Positions 17,521 to 25,474 of a DNA stretch of 64,000 nt are shown here, piece by piece (the stretch's first letter is position 1; each line of letters begins with the position of its first letter). The notes under the pieces were generated by a model. The model ran no database searches. It was not told the DNA's origin and saw only the letters and a list, made by a program, of their open reading frames with translations. Source of the stretch: Jingyaoa shaoxingensis (GTDB taxonomy: Bacteria; Bacillota; Clostridia; Lachnospirales; Lachnospiraceae); contig NZ_JACRSZ010000009.1 in NCBI RefSeq assembly GCF_014385005.1, positions 92,446 to 156,445 of the forward strand. Direction: 5' to 3'. The position numbers and the translations under genes are program-made.

Positions 17521-18561
17521 ATGAATCATCAGTATAAATTGACAGCGATGACAGCAAAGGGTGGTTGAGCGTCCAAACAGGGACCTGAGGTACTCAGGCA
17601 AATATTGGGAAAGCTTCCGGAACAGCATTGTGAACCACTTTTGGTTGGTTTTGGTTCCAGTGATGATGCGGCTGTTTATCAGATGAATAAGGATCAGGCT
17701 CTAATTCAGACCATTGATTTTTTCCCGCCACCAGTAGATGATCCGTATCTTTTTGGACAGATTGCAGCAGCGAATGCTTTGAGTGATGTCTATGCCATGG
17801 GCGGAAGACCGGTACTGGCACTAAACCTTCTTGCATTTCCATCTTGTTTGGATCCAAAATGTATACAGGAAATTTTGAGAGGTGGCTATGAAAAAGTAGC
17901 TGAGTCCGGAGCTGTGGTGGCAGGAGGGCATACTATTGAGGATAATGAACCAAAGTACGGACTGTCAGTATCCGGTGTAGTACATCCGGCAAAAATCTGG
18001 AGAAACGATACAGCTCAGGAAGACGATGTACTGATCTTGACCAAGCCAATAGGAACAGGAATCTATGCACTGGCATCTAGAGGAGGTCTGTTGAATGAAG
18101 CAGAAGAATCAGAAATGCTGAAATGGATGACTTTGCTAAATCGTCAGGCATGTGAGGTGTTTAGCCAGTTTACCGTTCACGCCTGTACTGATGTTACAGG
18201 GTTTGGACTTCTCGGACATGTCTGTGAGATGGCAGAAGGAAGTAAAAAAGTGATTCATATTTATGCAGATCAGATCCCGTTTCTTCCAAAGACGGAAGAG
18301 ATGGCTGTTATGGGAATATTACCATCTGGAGTGTACCAGAATCTGGAATATCTGAATTCTAAAGTGCGTTTTTCATCTACGGTATCACAATGGAAACGAG
18401 ATGCATTGATGGATCCGCAGACGTCTGGGGGACTGTTAGCGGCAATTCCGGCAGATGAAAAAGAAGAATGTCTGCGGATGATGGAAGAAAGAGGCTGTTT
18501 TGCCAGAGTAGTAGGAAACATAACAGGGGAATTAGATACTGTTTTGACAGAAGTAGGATAG
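17521..18561 (+). CDS. selD: Selenophosphate synthase, itself a selenoprotein
   Basis: SelD makes selenophosphate from selenide and ATP, the selenium donor for SelA. Read from ATG 17521 (RBS GAAGGTGG), the gene has an in-frame TGA at 17566-17568, giving Sec16 in AKGG-U-ASK; this is the position of the catalytic Cys of E. coli SelD, with the conserved Lys three residues on. Downstream motifs include DDAAVY, AANALSDVYAMGG, GHTIED, TDVTGFGLLGH and DPQTSGGLL. The total of 346 residues is normal for the family. A frame starting after the TGA would lose the catalytic residue, so read-through is the better model. The next gene starts 15 bases downstream. Confidence 0.95.
17566..17598 (+). promoter_or_regulatory. 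Candidate SECIS element of selD
   Basis: After the TGA at 17566-17568, GTCC and GGAC can pair around AAACAG, and CCTGAG (17584-17589) pairs with CTCAGG (17593-17598) around GTA. Which of these SelB reads is not certain; the position fits a bacterial SECIS. Confidence 0.55.
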
Positions 18562-18576
18562 GAGGATAAGATTACA

Positions 18577-19611
18577 ATGAAGGGTCTGGTAATTTGGAAA
18601 GATGGACATGCAAGTCTGGAAGAAATGAAGAAACCGGAGATTGGAGAGTATCAGGCGCTGGTACGAATGACCGCCGGTGCATTATGTGGTACGGATAAAG
18701 AAATTATTTATGATAAACTAAAAGGATTTCATAATTATCCTACTGTCCTTGGTCATGAGGGAATTGGCCGTGTGGAAGCAATCGGAAGTAAAGTGAAAAA
18801 TTTCACCGTAGGAGATAAAATTGTACTTCCATTTCTGGATGATGGAGAAGAATTCTATTCAACCTGGGGCGCCTTTGCAGAGTATGCGGTTATTGGTGAT
18901 GCTGAGGCAATGCTGGAGGATGGACACACTGTGGGAGACGGTGTGCTGACAGAGGGCAATCTGGGACAGAAGAAGATCCCTGAGGGATTGGATGATGTGG
19001 AAGCAGCTATGATTGTCACATATCGTGAAGTGTATTCTACGATGAAGCGTCTTGGTTTCCAGAAGGGAAAAAGCCTGATACTTTATGGCGCAGGTCCGGT
19101 AGGTCTTGTATTTATTACTCTGGCAAAATACATGGGACTTTCCCCTGTTATTTGTGTGGATCACACGGAGAAAAAGCTGGAGTCAGCAAGAAAATGTGGT
19201 GCGGACTATACACTGAATTTTGACCAGTGTGATGTAACAGAAGAAGTGTTAAAAATCCTTCCAGAAAAAGCAGACATGATTCTGGATGCGGCGGGGGTGC
19301 CGGCATTGATCAATCAGAATCTGAAACTGGTGAAGAATTTTGGCGATGTATGTATCTATGGAGAAACAGCCAAAAGCGAATATCTGATTAACTGGGAAGA
19401 AGCTCCGTTTTGCTTTAATCTGCGATTTGCCCAGTGGCCGTCGAAGGCAGAAGAAGCAGAGGTGCATGATGAAATCATAGCACTTATAAAGCAGGGCATA
19501 TTAAAGGGTTCTAATTATATATCGGATGTGTTTGATTTTAAAGACAGTGTAGAGGCAATCGAATACTTCAAAGCTAAGAAAAATATTGGAAAGATTGCAA
19601 TTCGGTTTTAG
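18577..19611 (+). CDS. Zinc-type medium-chain dehydrogenase, substrate unknown
   Basis: The 344-residue protein has the MDR alcohol/glucose dehydrogenase fold. The N-terminal zinc-site motifs are CGTDKEI and GHEGIGRVEAIG, and a Rossmann domain carries GAGPVGLVFI. The usual four structural-zinc cysteines between about 90 and 115 are not seen. It resembles glucose-1-dehydrogenase-like enzymes more than simple alcohol dehydrogenases. It starts 15 bases after selD behind TAGGAGGA, so it is probably co-transcribed with it, but no known selenium role exists for this family. Confidence 0.85.
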   Translation: MKGLVIWKDGHASLEEMKKPEIGEYQALVRMTAGALCGTDKEIIYDKLKGFHNYPTVLGHEGIGRVEAIGSKVKNFTVGDKIVLPFLDDGEEFYSTWGAFAEYAVIGDAEAMLEDGHTVGDGVLTEGNLGQKKIPEGLDDVEAAMIVTYREVYSTMKRLGFQKGKSLILYGAGPVGLVFITLAKYMGLSPVICVDHTEKKLESARKCGADYTLNFDQCDVTEEVLKILPEKADMILDAAGVPALINQNLKLVKNFGDVCIYGETAKSEYLINWEEAPFCFNLRFAQWPSKAEEAEVHDEIIALIKQGILKGSNYISDVFDFKDSVEAIEYFKAKKNIGKIAIRF

Positions 19612-19704
19612 GACAGTTTGAAATGCCAGTTATTTCTAATGAAAACAGAGGGCAGGGAATCCATATCCGCTGCTGTATATGTAAAAAACTTGAGGAGAGC
19701 AGCT

Positions 19705-20160
19705 ATGAGTATAAGAAGCGCACAGACTAAAGATTTATCAAGAATTGCTGAAATTTTTGTATTCAATAACAGAATCAATTATCTGCCAATATTCAAAGAT
19801 GAATCCTATTCCTTTGGAGAATTGCAGGTAGTATCGTTCATAGACCAGTATCTGAAAAAGAAAGAAGTATACCAGAACCTTTTTGTATATGATGACGGAC
19901 TAATCAAAGGATTCCTGCAAATGAAGGGAACAGAAATCTATAAGTTGTATATAGAGCCGTGTTTTCAGAGGGAAGGAATAGGTCATGAACTGATCGAATT
20001 TGCCATAAAAGAATTTGGAGCAGATCATCTGTGGGTATTGGAAAAGAATGTAAAAGCAATTGCATTTTACAACAGACATGGATTTTGCTTTACAGGTCAA
20101 AAGCAATTTGAGGAAGGCACCACAGAATATGTGATGGAATTGAAGAGAGAAATATTTTAA
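19705..20160 (+). CDS. GNAT-family N-acetyltransferase
   Basis: The 151-residue protein shows the GNAT acetyl-CoA-binding segment EPCFQREGIGHELIEFA and the C-terminal segment VKAIAFYNRHGF. The ATG at 19705 is preceded by GAGGAGAGC and begins with the typical SIRSAQTKDLSRIAEIF; the longer frame from 19618 lacks a good ribosome site. The acceptor is unknown. It is the last plus-strand gene before the convergent LysR gene. Confidence 0.9.
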   Translation: MSIRSAQTKDLSRIAEIFVFNNRINYLPIFKDESYSFGELQVVSFIDQYLKKKEVYQNLFVYDDGLIKGFLQMKGTEIYKLYIEPCFQREGIGHELIEFAIKEFGADHLWVLEKNVKAIAFYNRHGFCFTGQKQFEEGTTEYVMELKREIF

Positions 20161-20266
20161 GATAACGGAAAAATGTGTGGAGGAGAATTCACTGATGAAC
20201 TGGTCCATTGGACACCAACACGGAGTGCCATCAGGGACAGTAAAAAAGCCATAAACACCGTCCCCA

Positions 20267-21214
20267 TCATCCCACAGGAATATGTACCTTTGGTGAAGTT
20301 CGTGGATGTTCCGGTTTTGGACCGTATTTTTCACGGATCACTTCAACAAAAGATCTGGCAGCCGGTGTCAGTACCCGGTTTTTATGATAAACCAGATAGA
20401 TGGAACGCTTCAGCAGTTCAGAATCCAGATCGAAACTCAAAAGGTATCCGAATTTTTCATAATCTTTTGCAGCAATTTTACTGATAATCGATACACCCAG
20501 ACCGTGACAGACAGCCTGTTTGATGCTTTCGGTAGAAGGCAGTTCTGTCAGAATATGAAGCTTTTGATCGTCTAGGCCGATGCTTTGAAAAAAAGCGTCG
20601 GCTTCTTTGCGTGTTCCGCTTCCCTTCTCACGGAAAATAAATGGGAGATAGCGAAGCTGGCTGACAGGAAGCTTTCCTTTATAGATCTGATAAGCAGGAG
20701 TGTTGGGGGTGATCAGAACCAGTTGATCATCCAATAAAGATTCGAAAATACATTTGGAATCAGGGATCTGCATACCGGTAAATCCCAATTCTGCATCGTA
20801 ATTTTCAATCTGACTTATAACTGCAGAGCTGTCTGCCTGGCGGACAGAAATTTTCAGATCCGGATAACGCACATACATTTCAGTCAATAGCTGCGGCAGC
20901 AGATACTGAGAGGGAACTGTGGAGGCAGCTACCGGAAGTTCTCCCTTAATTTCGGTGGCATAAGACTGCATCATCAAGGAGGCCACATCTCTGGTATGCA
21001 AAAGTTCTTTGGCATAATCATAGAAAATCTGTCCGGCCTCAGAAAGCAACACTTCTTTGGTGGTACGTAAAATAAGCGGGACACCAAGTTCTGATTCCAG
21101 ACTTTTGATATGTGCACTGACAGTAGGCTGAGACAGATACATGGCTTTGGCGGCTTTAGAAAAACTCTTATTCTCTGCTACCTGGACAAAAGCTTCCAAT
21201 TGATGAAAATACAT
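20267..21214 (-). CDS. LysR-family regulator, probable selenium-metabolism type
   Basis: The 315-residue protein has an N-terminal winged helix-turn-helix (MYFHQLEAFVQVAENKSFSKAA, shown here in part) and a C-terminal effector domain from about 90. The start at 21214 follows GAGGTGTCCT; the longer frame has no ribosome site. It is divergent from an operon with YedF, a class V aminotransferase and a DUF3343 protein. A LysR subfamily is known to co-occur with exactly these genes in selenium-using anaerobes, so I infer it belongs there. A perfect LysR box at 21313-21335 lies in the shared promoter region. Confidence 0.88.
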   Translation of the reverse strand: MYFHQLEAFVQVAENKSFSKAAKAMYLSQPTVSAHIKSLESELGVPLILRTTKEVLLSEAGQIFYDYAKELLHTRDVASLMMQSYATEIKGELPVAASTVPSQYLLPQLLTEMYVRYPDLKISVRQADSSAVISQIENYDAELGFTGMQIPDSKCIFESLLDDQLVLITPNTPAYQIYKGKLPVSQLRYLPFIFREKGSGTRKEADAFFQSIGLDDQKLHILTELPSTESIKQAVCHGLGVSIISKIAAKDYEKFGYLLSFDLDSELLKRSIYLVYHKNRVLTPAARSFVEVIREKYGPKPEHPRTSPKVHIPVG

Positions 21215-21312
21215 AGGACACCTCTTTTTCGTGCAGGCATAACAGAAGAAAAGACCTGACACTTTATAAATTTGTACATATCATACCATAATTCATAGAA
21301 AAAAGCGAGACT

Positions 21313-21335
21313 ATTTATAGATGTAATCTATAAAT
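21313..21335. promoter_or_regulatory. LysR box in the divergent promoter region
   Basis: ATTTATAGA (21313-21321) and TCTATAAAT (21327-21335) form a perfect 9-bp inverted repeat with spacer TGTAA and contain the T-N11-A core. It lies about 50 bases upstream of the -35-like TAGACA (21362-21367), which with TATACT (21384-21389) could start the dehydratase/reductase operon. This is the normal recognition-site position for LysR proteins. Confidence 0.75.
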
Positions 21336-21423
21336 GCAAAGAAATCATCAGGCATTTGAATTAGACAAAAATACGGTAGATGTTATACTTTTCTTAGAGA
21401 AATGACAGTAATGAGGTGAAAAG

Positions 21424-22200
21424 ATGGTGACATTAGGACTGGATTCCGGTTCTGCAACGACGAAAGCAGCAGTATTTGACGGAGAGAAGATCCAGAAAAT
21501 TTATTTAGAAAAAACATCTGATCGTCCTGGTAAAGTGATCCGTGATATGTACAACCAGTTATATTCCCCGGAGATTGCGATGACGGTAACGACTGGGTAT
21601 GGCAGAGGGCTTCTTGAACAGGCAGACAGGAAGATTACAGAGATTACCTGTCATGGCGCAGGAGCAGCATACCTGATGCCACAGTGCAGAGCGGTGATTG
21701 ATATCGGAGGACAGGATTGTAAGGTAATGCTTCTGGATGAACAGGGAAAAGTGACAGATTTTCTGATGAACGATAAATGTGCTGCAGGAACAGGAAGATT
21801 CATCGAGATGACACTGGGACGGGTTGGAGCCAGGGTAGAAGATCTGGATGAATTTGTCAGGGGTGCCACACCGGAGAAGATCAACAGCATGTGTGCGGTA
21901 TTTGCGGAAAGTGAGATCGTAGGTCTCCTGGCGCAGGAGAAAAAGGCAGGAGACATTTTACTTGGGTGCCTTCATTCGATTTGTAAGAGAACTGCCATTT
22001 TTGCACAGAAGCTGATCCGGGAAAATGAATTGATTTTCTTTTCCGGGGGTCTGTCACAGTCTAAAGTAATCAGAGAAATACTGGAATCCTATATGAAACC
22101 GGCGCATATTGTGACACATGAACTGGCTCAGTATACAGGAGCCATTGGTGCAGCAGTATTAGCTTATGAAAAAGCAGGGGGAAAGAAAACATGGAGTTAA
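21424..22200 (+). CDS. ATP-dependent activase of a double-cubane reductase
   Basis: The 258-residue protein belongs to the HgdC/BcrA-type ASKHA ATPases. It shows the phosphate motifs LDSGSATTKAAVF and DIGGQD, and the two cysteines that in this family bind a [4Fe-4S] cluster between subunits, in NDKCAAGTG and SMCAVFAESE. It should hydrolyse ATP to push low-potential electrons into the reductase encoded next, with a 10-base overlap of the genes. The RBS is GAGGTG. Confidence 0.92.
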   Translation: MVTLGLDSGSATTKAAVFDGEKIQKIYLEKTSDRPGKVIRDMYNQLYSPEIAMTVTTGYGRGLLEQADRKITEITCHGAGAAYLMPQCRAVIDIGGQDCKVMLLDEQGKVTDFLMNDKCAAGTGRFIEMTLGRVGARVEDLDEFVRGATPEKINSMCAVFAESEIVGLLAQEKKAGDILLGCLHSICKRTAIFAQKLIRENELIFFSGGLSQSKVIREILESYMKPAHIVTHELAQYTGAIGAAVLAYEKAGGKKTWS

Positions 22201-23339
22201 GAAAAGAATTACCAGAAGTATTTGAAGAATTTGCAGATGCAAGAAAAAATTCATTCCTGGCAATTAAGAAAATTAAGGATGCAGGAACACCGATCGTAGG
22301 TGTGTTCTGTACCTATCTGCCAAGAGAGATCGCCAATGCCATGGGTGCAGCAGTGGTTGGACTTTGTTCCGTATCTGATGAGACCATTCCGGATGCAGAG
22401 AAGGATCTGCCAAGAAACCTCTGTCCACTGATCAAATCCAGCTATGGATTTGCGAAGACAGATAAATGCCCGTTCTTCTATTTTTCCGATCTGGTTGTGG
22501 GTGAGACTACCTGTGACGGAAAAAAGAAAATGTATGAAATGCTGGCAGAGTTTAAACCGGTTCATGTGGTACAGCTGCCGAATAGCCAGACGGAAGATGG
22601 ATACGAATTATACCGCAAAGAACTGATCCGTTTCAAAGAAGCACTGGAAGAAAAATTTGAAGTAAAGATTACAGAAGAAGCCATTGCAAAAGAAATCAAA
22701 AAGAGAAACGGCATCAATCGTGCGCTGACCAGACTGCAGTATACAATGGCACAGGATCCGGCTCCGGTTATGGGCCTGGATATTATCAATACGGTATATG
22801 GTTCTGGTTTTCAGATGAACTTGGATACACTGGAAGAGACCATTGATGCGGTAACGGATAAGATTGAAAAAGAATATCAGGAAGGTAAGAACGTTGGGAA
22901 GAAGCCACGAATCCTGGTAACCGGTTCTCCGTCCGGTGGAGCTGCACTGAAGGTTATCCGTGCCATTGAAGAAAATGGTGGTGTAGTAGTTTGTTTTGAA
23001 AACTGTACCGGTATGAAGCCGCTGGCAGAAGTAGATGAAGAAAATCCAGATGTGTACGATGCACTTTCCAGAAAATATTTAAGTATCGGATGTTCCTGTA
23101 TGTCTCCGAATAAAGCAAGAATGGAACTTCTGGAGAAACTGATCAAAGATTTTAAGGTAGATGCAGTGGTAGATCTGGTACTGCAGGCCTGTCATACCTA
23201 CAATGTAGAGACAGCCATGGTGAAGAAGCTGGTAAAAGATAAGATGGGAATTCCATATACCGTTGTTGAAACAGATTATTCCCAGGCAGATGTGGGACAG
23301 ATTCAGACAAGAATGTCAGCATTTATTGAAATGCTATAA
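22191..23339 (+). CDS. Double-cubane-cluster-containing anaerobic reductase
   Basis: The 382-residue protein is of the HgdB family without a second dehydratase subunit, matching the double-cubane proteins that reduce small molecules at very low potential. Candidate cluster cysteines lie in VFCTYLPRE, NLCPLIKSS, KCPFFYFSD, TTCDGKKKMYE, GCSCMSPN and QACHTYN. Only one such subunit is present, unlike true 2-hydroxyacyl-CoA dehydratases, which need two. Placement with yedF and the desulfurase suggests a job in selenium or sulfur chemistry, but the natural substrate is not known. Confidence 0.88.
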   Translation: MELRKELPEVFEEFADARKNSFLAIKKIKDAGTPIVGVFCTYLPREIANAMGAAVVGLCSVSDETIPDAEKDLPRNLCPLIKSSYGFAKTDKCPFFYFSDLVVGETTCDGKKKMYEMLAEFKPVHVVQLPNSQTEDGYELYRKELIRFKEALEEKFEVKITEEAIAKEIKKRNGINRALTRLQYTMAQDPAPVMGLDIINTVYGSGFQMNLDTLEETIDAVTDKIEKEYQEGKNVGKKPRILVTGSPSGGAALKVIRAIEENGGVVVCFENCTGMKPLAEVDEENPDVYDALSRKYLSIGCSCMSPNKARMELLEKLIKDFKVDAVVDLVLQACHTYNVETAMVKKLVKDKMGIPYTVVETDYSQADVGQIQTRMSAFIEML

Positions 23340-23379
23340 GTAATAGTCAGATTTCGAAATAAAAGGAGATGCAAGTATT

Positions 23380-24006
23380 ATGGTAACAATTAACGCAATG
23401 GGTGATACCTGCCCGATCCCGGTCATCAAGACACAGAATGCCATTAAGGCACTGACAAAAGCAGAAGAAGTAGAGGTACTGGTAGACAATGAAGTGGCAG
23501 TACAGAATCTGACGAAACTGGCAGGAAGCCTTGGCTGTGAAGTGAAATCTGAGAAAAAAGCAGAAAAAGAATACCGTGTTGTGATCACAGTAACAGAAGA
23601 TAAGTTACAGGGACAGGCAGATGAGAAGAAAGAAGAAACAGCAGAAGCGGCCTGCGTTCCAGATGCCAGAGATAACACAGTGGTTGTGATTTCATCTGAC
23701 AAAATGGGTGAGGGAGAAGAAGAACTGGGTAAAGTCCTGATCAAAGGTTATATCTATGCACTGACTCAGCTGGAGACACTGCCAAAGACCATTTTATTCT
23801 ATAACAAGGGTGCTTATTTGACCTGTGAAGGATCTGCATCACTGGAAGATCTGAAGTCTCTGGAAGCGCAGGGCGTGGAGATATTTACCTGTGGAACCTG
23901 CCTGAATTACTACGGACTGTCTGAGAAGCTTCAGGTAGGAAGTGTTACGAACATGTATGTAATCGCAGATACTATGGCAAAAGCCAGTAAGGTAGTGAAA
24001 CCATGA
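23380..24006 (+). CDS. yedF: Selenium-metabolism protein YedF
   Basis: The 208-residue protein joins an N-terminal TusA-like sulfur-carrier domain (active cysteine in GDTCPIPVIK) to a C-terminal DsrE-like domain from about 100 with the cysteine pair TCGTCLNYYGL. YedF is a marker of selenium-using genomes and is thought to carry persulfide or selenium. The RBS is AAGGAG. It overlaps the next gene by 4 bases. Confidence 0.93.
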   Translation: MVTINAMGDTCPIPVIKTQNAIKALTKAEEVEVLVDNEVAVQNLTKLAGSLGCEVKSEKKAEKEYRVVITVTEDKLQGQADEKKEETAEAACVPDARDNTVVVISSDKMGEGEEELGKVLIKGYIYALTQLETLPKTILFYNKGAYLTCEGSASLEDLKSLEAQGVEIFTCGTCLNYYGLSEKLQVGSVTNMYVIADTMAKASKVVKP

Positions 24007-25136
24007 TTTATCTGGATAATGCAGCCACTACACTGCATAAGCCGGAAGGAGTGGCAGAGGCCATGACTATGGCGTTGACTTCCATGGGCAACTCTGGAAG
24101 GGGCGCCCATGAAGCTACTTTGGATGCATCCAGAATGATCTATGGTACCAGAGAAAAGCTGGCAGAGCTGTTTCATATTCCAGATCCCATGCGGATTGCC
24201 TTTACCTGTAATGCCACAGAAAGCCTGAACATAGCTATACAGGGAATATTGAATCCGGGAGATCATGTAATAACCAGTGTGTGTGAACATAATTCCGTAC
24301 TGCGGCCGGTATATCGGATGGCAAAACAGGGAGTGACCTACAGTTTGCTTACGGCAGACGAAAAAGGCGTGATGCAGTATGATCAGCTTCCAAAGCTTTT
24401 AAAAAAAGAGACTAAGGTGATTGCTGTGACGCACGCATCCAATTTGACCGGTAATGTGACTGATTTGAAAAAAATATCGGATTTTGCAAAGGAAAATGGA
24501 TTGCTTCTGATTGTGGATGCATCCCAGACAGCCGGATGCATTCCGATTGATGTACAGGATATGGGGATTGATGTTCTCTGTTTCACCGGACATAAGGGTC
24601 TGATGGGACCACAGGGAACCGGTGGTATCTATGTACGGGAAGGATTAAGAATTGCATCTCTGAAAGTAGGGGGAAGTGGTGTGAAGAGTTTTGATAAGGA
24701 GCATCCGGATACCATGCCGACGGCACTGGAAGCCGGAACCCTAAACGGACCGGGAATTGCAGGTCTTGGAGCTTCTCTATCCTGGATATTGAAGCAAGGC
24801 GTAGAGCAGATCCATGAAAAGGAATTATCGCTGGCCAGGCGCTTCTTAAAAGGCATCGCAGAGATCCCGGACATTACAGTATATGGAGATACAGATGCAC
24901 AGATGCGAACAGCCATTGTATCCCTGAATCTGGGAGACGTGGATTCCGCAGAAGTCAGCGACTGGCTCTGGGAAGATTATGGAATTGCAGTACGTGCAGG
25001 TGCTCATTGTGCTCCCCTGATGCATCAGACTCTTGGCACAGAGCAGCAGGGTGCGGTACGGTTCAGCTTTTCCTGTTTTAATACAGAAGAAGAAGTGGAC
25101 GCAGCAATTCAGGCATTAAAGGAATTACAGGAATAA
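24003..25136 (+). CDS. Class V aminotransferase / cysteine desulfurase
   Basis: The 377-residue PLP enzyme has the motif YLDNAATTLHKPEGV, the PLP lysine in CFTGHKGLMGPQGTGG and the active cysteine in RAGAHCAPLMH. It should release sulfur or selenium from cysteine or selenocysteine as an enzyme-bound persulfide. Its start overlaps yedF and a DUF3343 gene follows, which points to selenium delivery rather than Fe-S assembly. Confidence 0.93.
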   Translation: MIYLDNAATTLHKPEGVAEAMTMALTSMGNSGRGAHEATLDASRMIYGTREKLAELFHIPDPMRIAFTCNATESLNIAIQGILNPGDHVITSVCEHNSVLRPVYRMAKQGVTYSLLTADEKGVMQYDQLPKLLKKETKVIAVTHASNLTGNVTDLKKISDFAKENGLLLIVDASQTAGCIPIDVQDMGIDVLCFTGHKGLMGPQGTGGIYVREGLRIASLKVGGSGVKSFDKEHPDTMPTALEAGTLNGPGIAGLGASLSWILKQGVEQIHEKELSLARRFLKGIAEIPDITVYGDTDAQMRTAIVSLNLGDVDSAEVSDWLWEDYGIAVRAGAHCAPLMHQTLGTEQQGAVRFSFSCFNTEEEVDAAIQALKELQE

Positions 25137-25140
25137 ATTT

Positions 25141-25377
25141 ATGAGAACAAAGAAACTACAACTGGTGATTACATTTTCCAATACACCAGAAGCAATCAAA
25201 ATGGAAAAATATTGTCAGGAGCATCAGCTTCCGGGAAGGCTAATTCCCATTCCATCTCAGATTACCGCAGGCTGCGGGTTGGCCTGGAAGACGGAACCGG
25301 ATAGGAAAGAGCAGTTCGTGGAACAGCTGAAGCAGGCGGGACTGTCCTGGGAACAGATGCAGGTAATTGAGTTATAA
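25141..25377 (+). CDS. DUF3343 small protein
   Basis: The 78-residue protein shows the DUF3343 pattern: an N-terminal ITFSNTPEAIKMEKYC stretch and a central glycine-cysteine motif TAGCGLAWK. Members accompany yedF and desulfurase genes in selenium-using Clostridia; a putative Se/S binding role rests on the conserved cysteine. It starts 4 bases after the desulfurase stop. Confidence 0.88.
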   Translation: MRTKKLQLVITFSNTPEAIKMEKYCQEHQLPGRLIPIPSQITAGCGLAWKTEPDRKEQFVEQLKQAGLSWEQMQVIEL

Positions 25378-25474
25378 CTGCTGGCCAGAAAGAAAATGAC
25401 CGCAGTAATGGGGAGGAAGAGATCTTTCTCGGATATAAAATAAAAAACGAAACAAAGTTTGGAAGGAGGATATT

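Noticed and set aside
17605..18561. SelD starting at 17605
   Set aside because: This would drop the catalytic residue; the ATG at 17521 with in-frame TGA restores the conserved N-terminus.
20173..20484. Small plus-strand reading frame
   Set aside because: It overlaps the LysR gene in antisense and has no recognisable domain.
21424..23339. 2-hydroxyacyl-CoA dehydratase
   Set aside because: Only one HgdB-type subunit is present, and the cysteine pattern fits the double-cubane reductases better.
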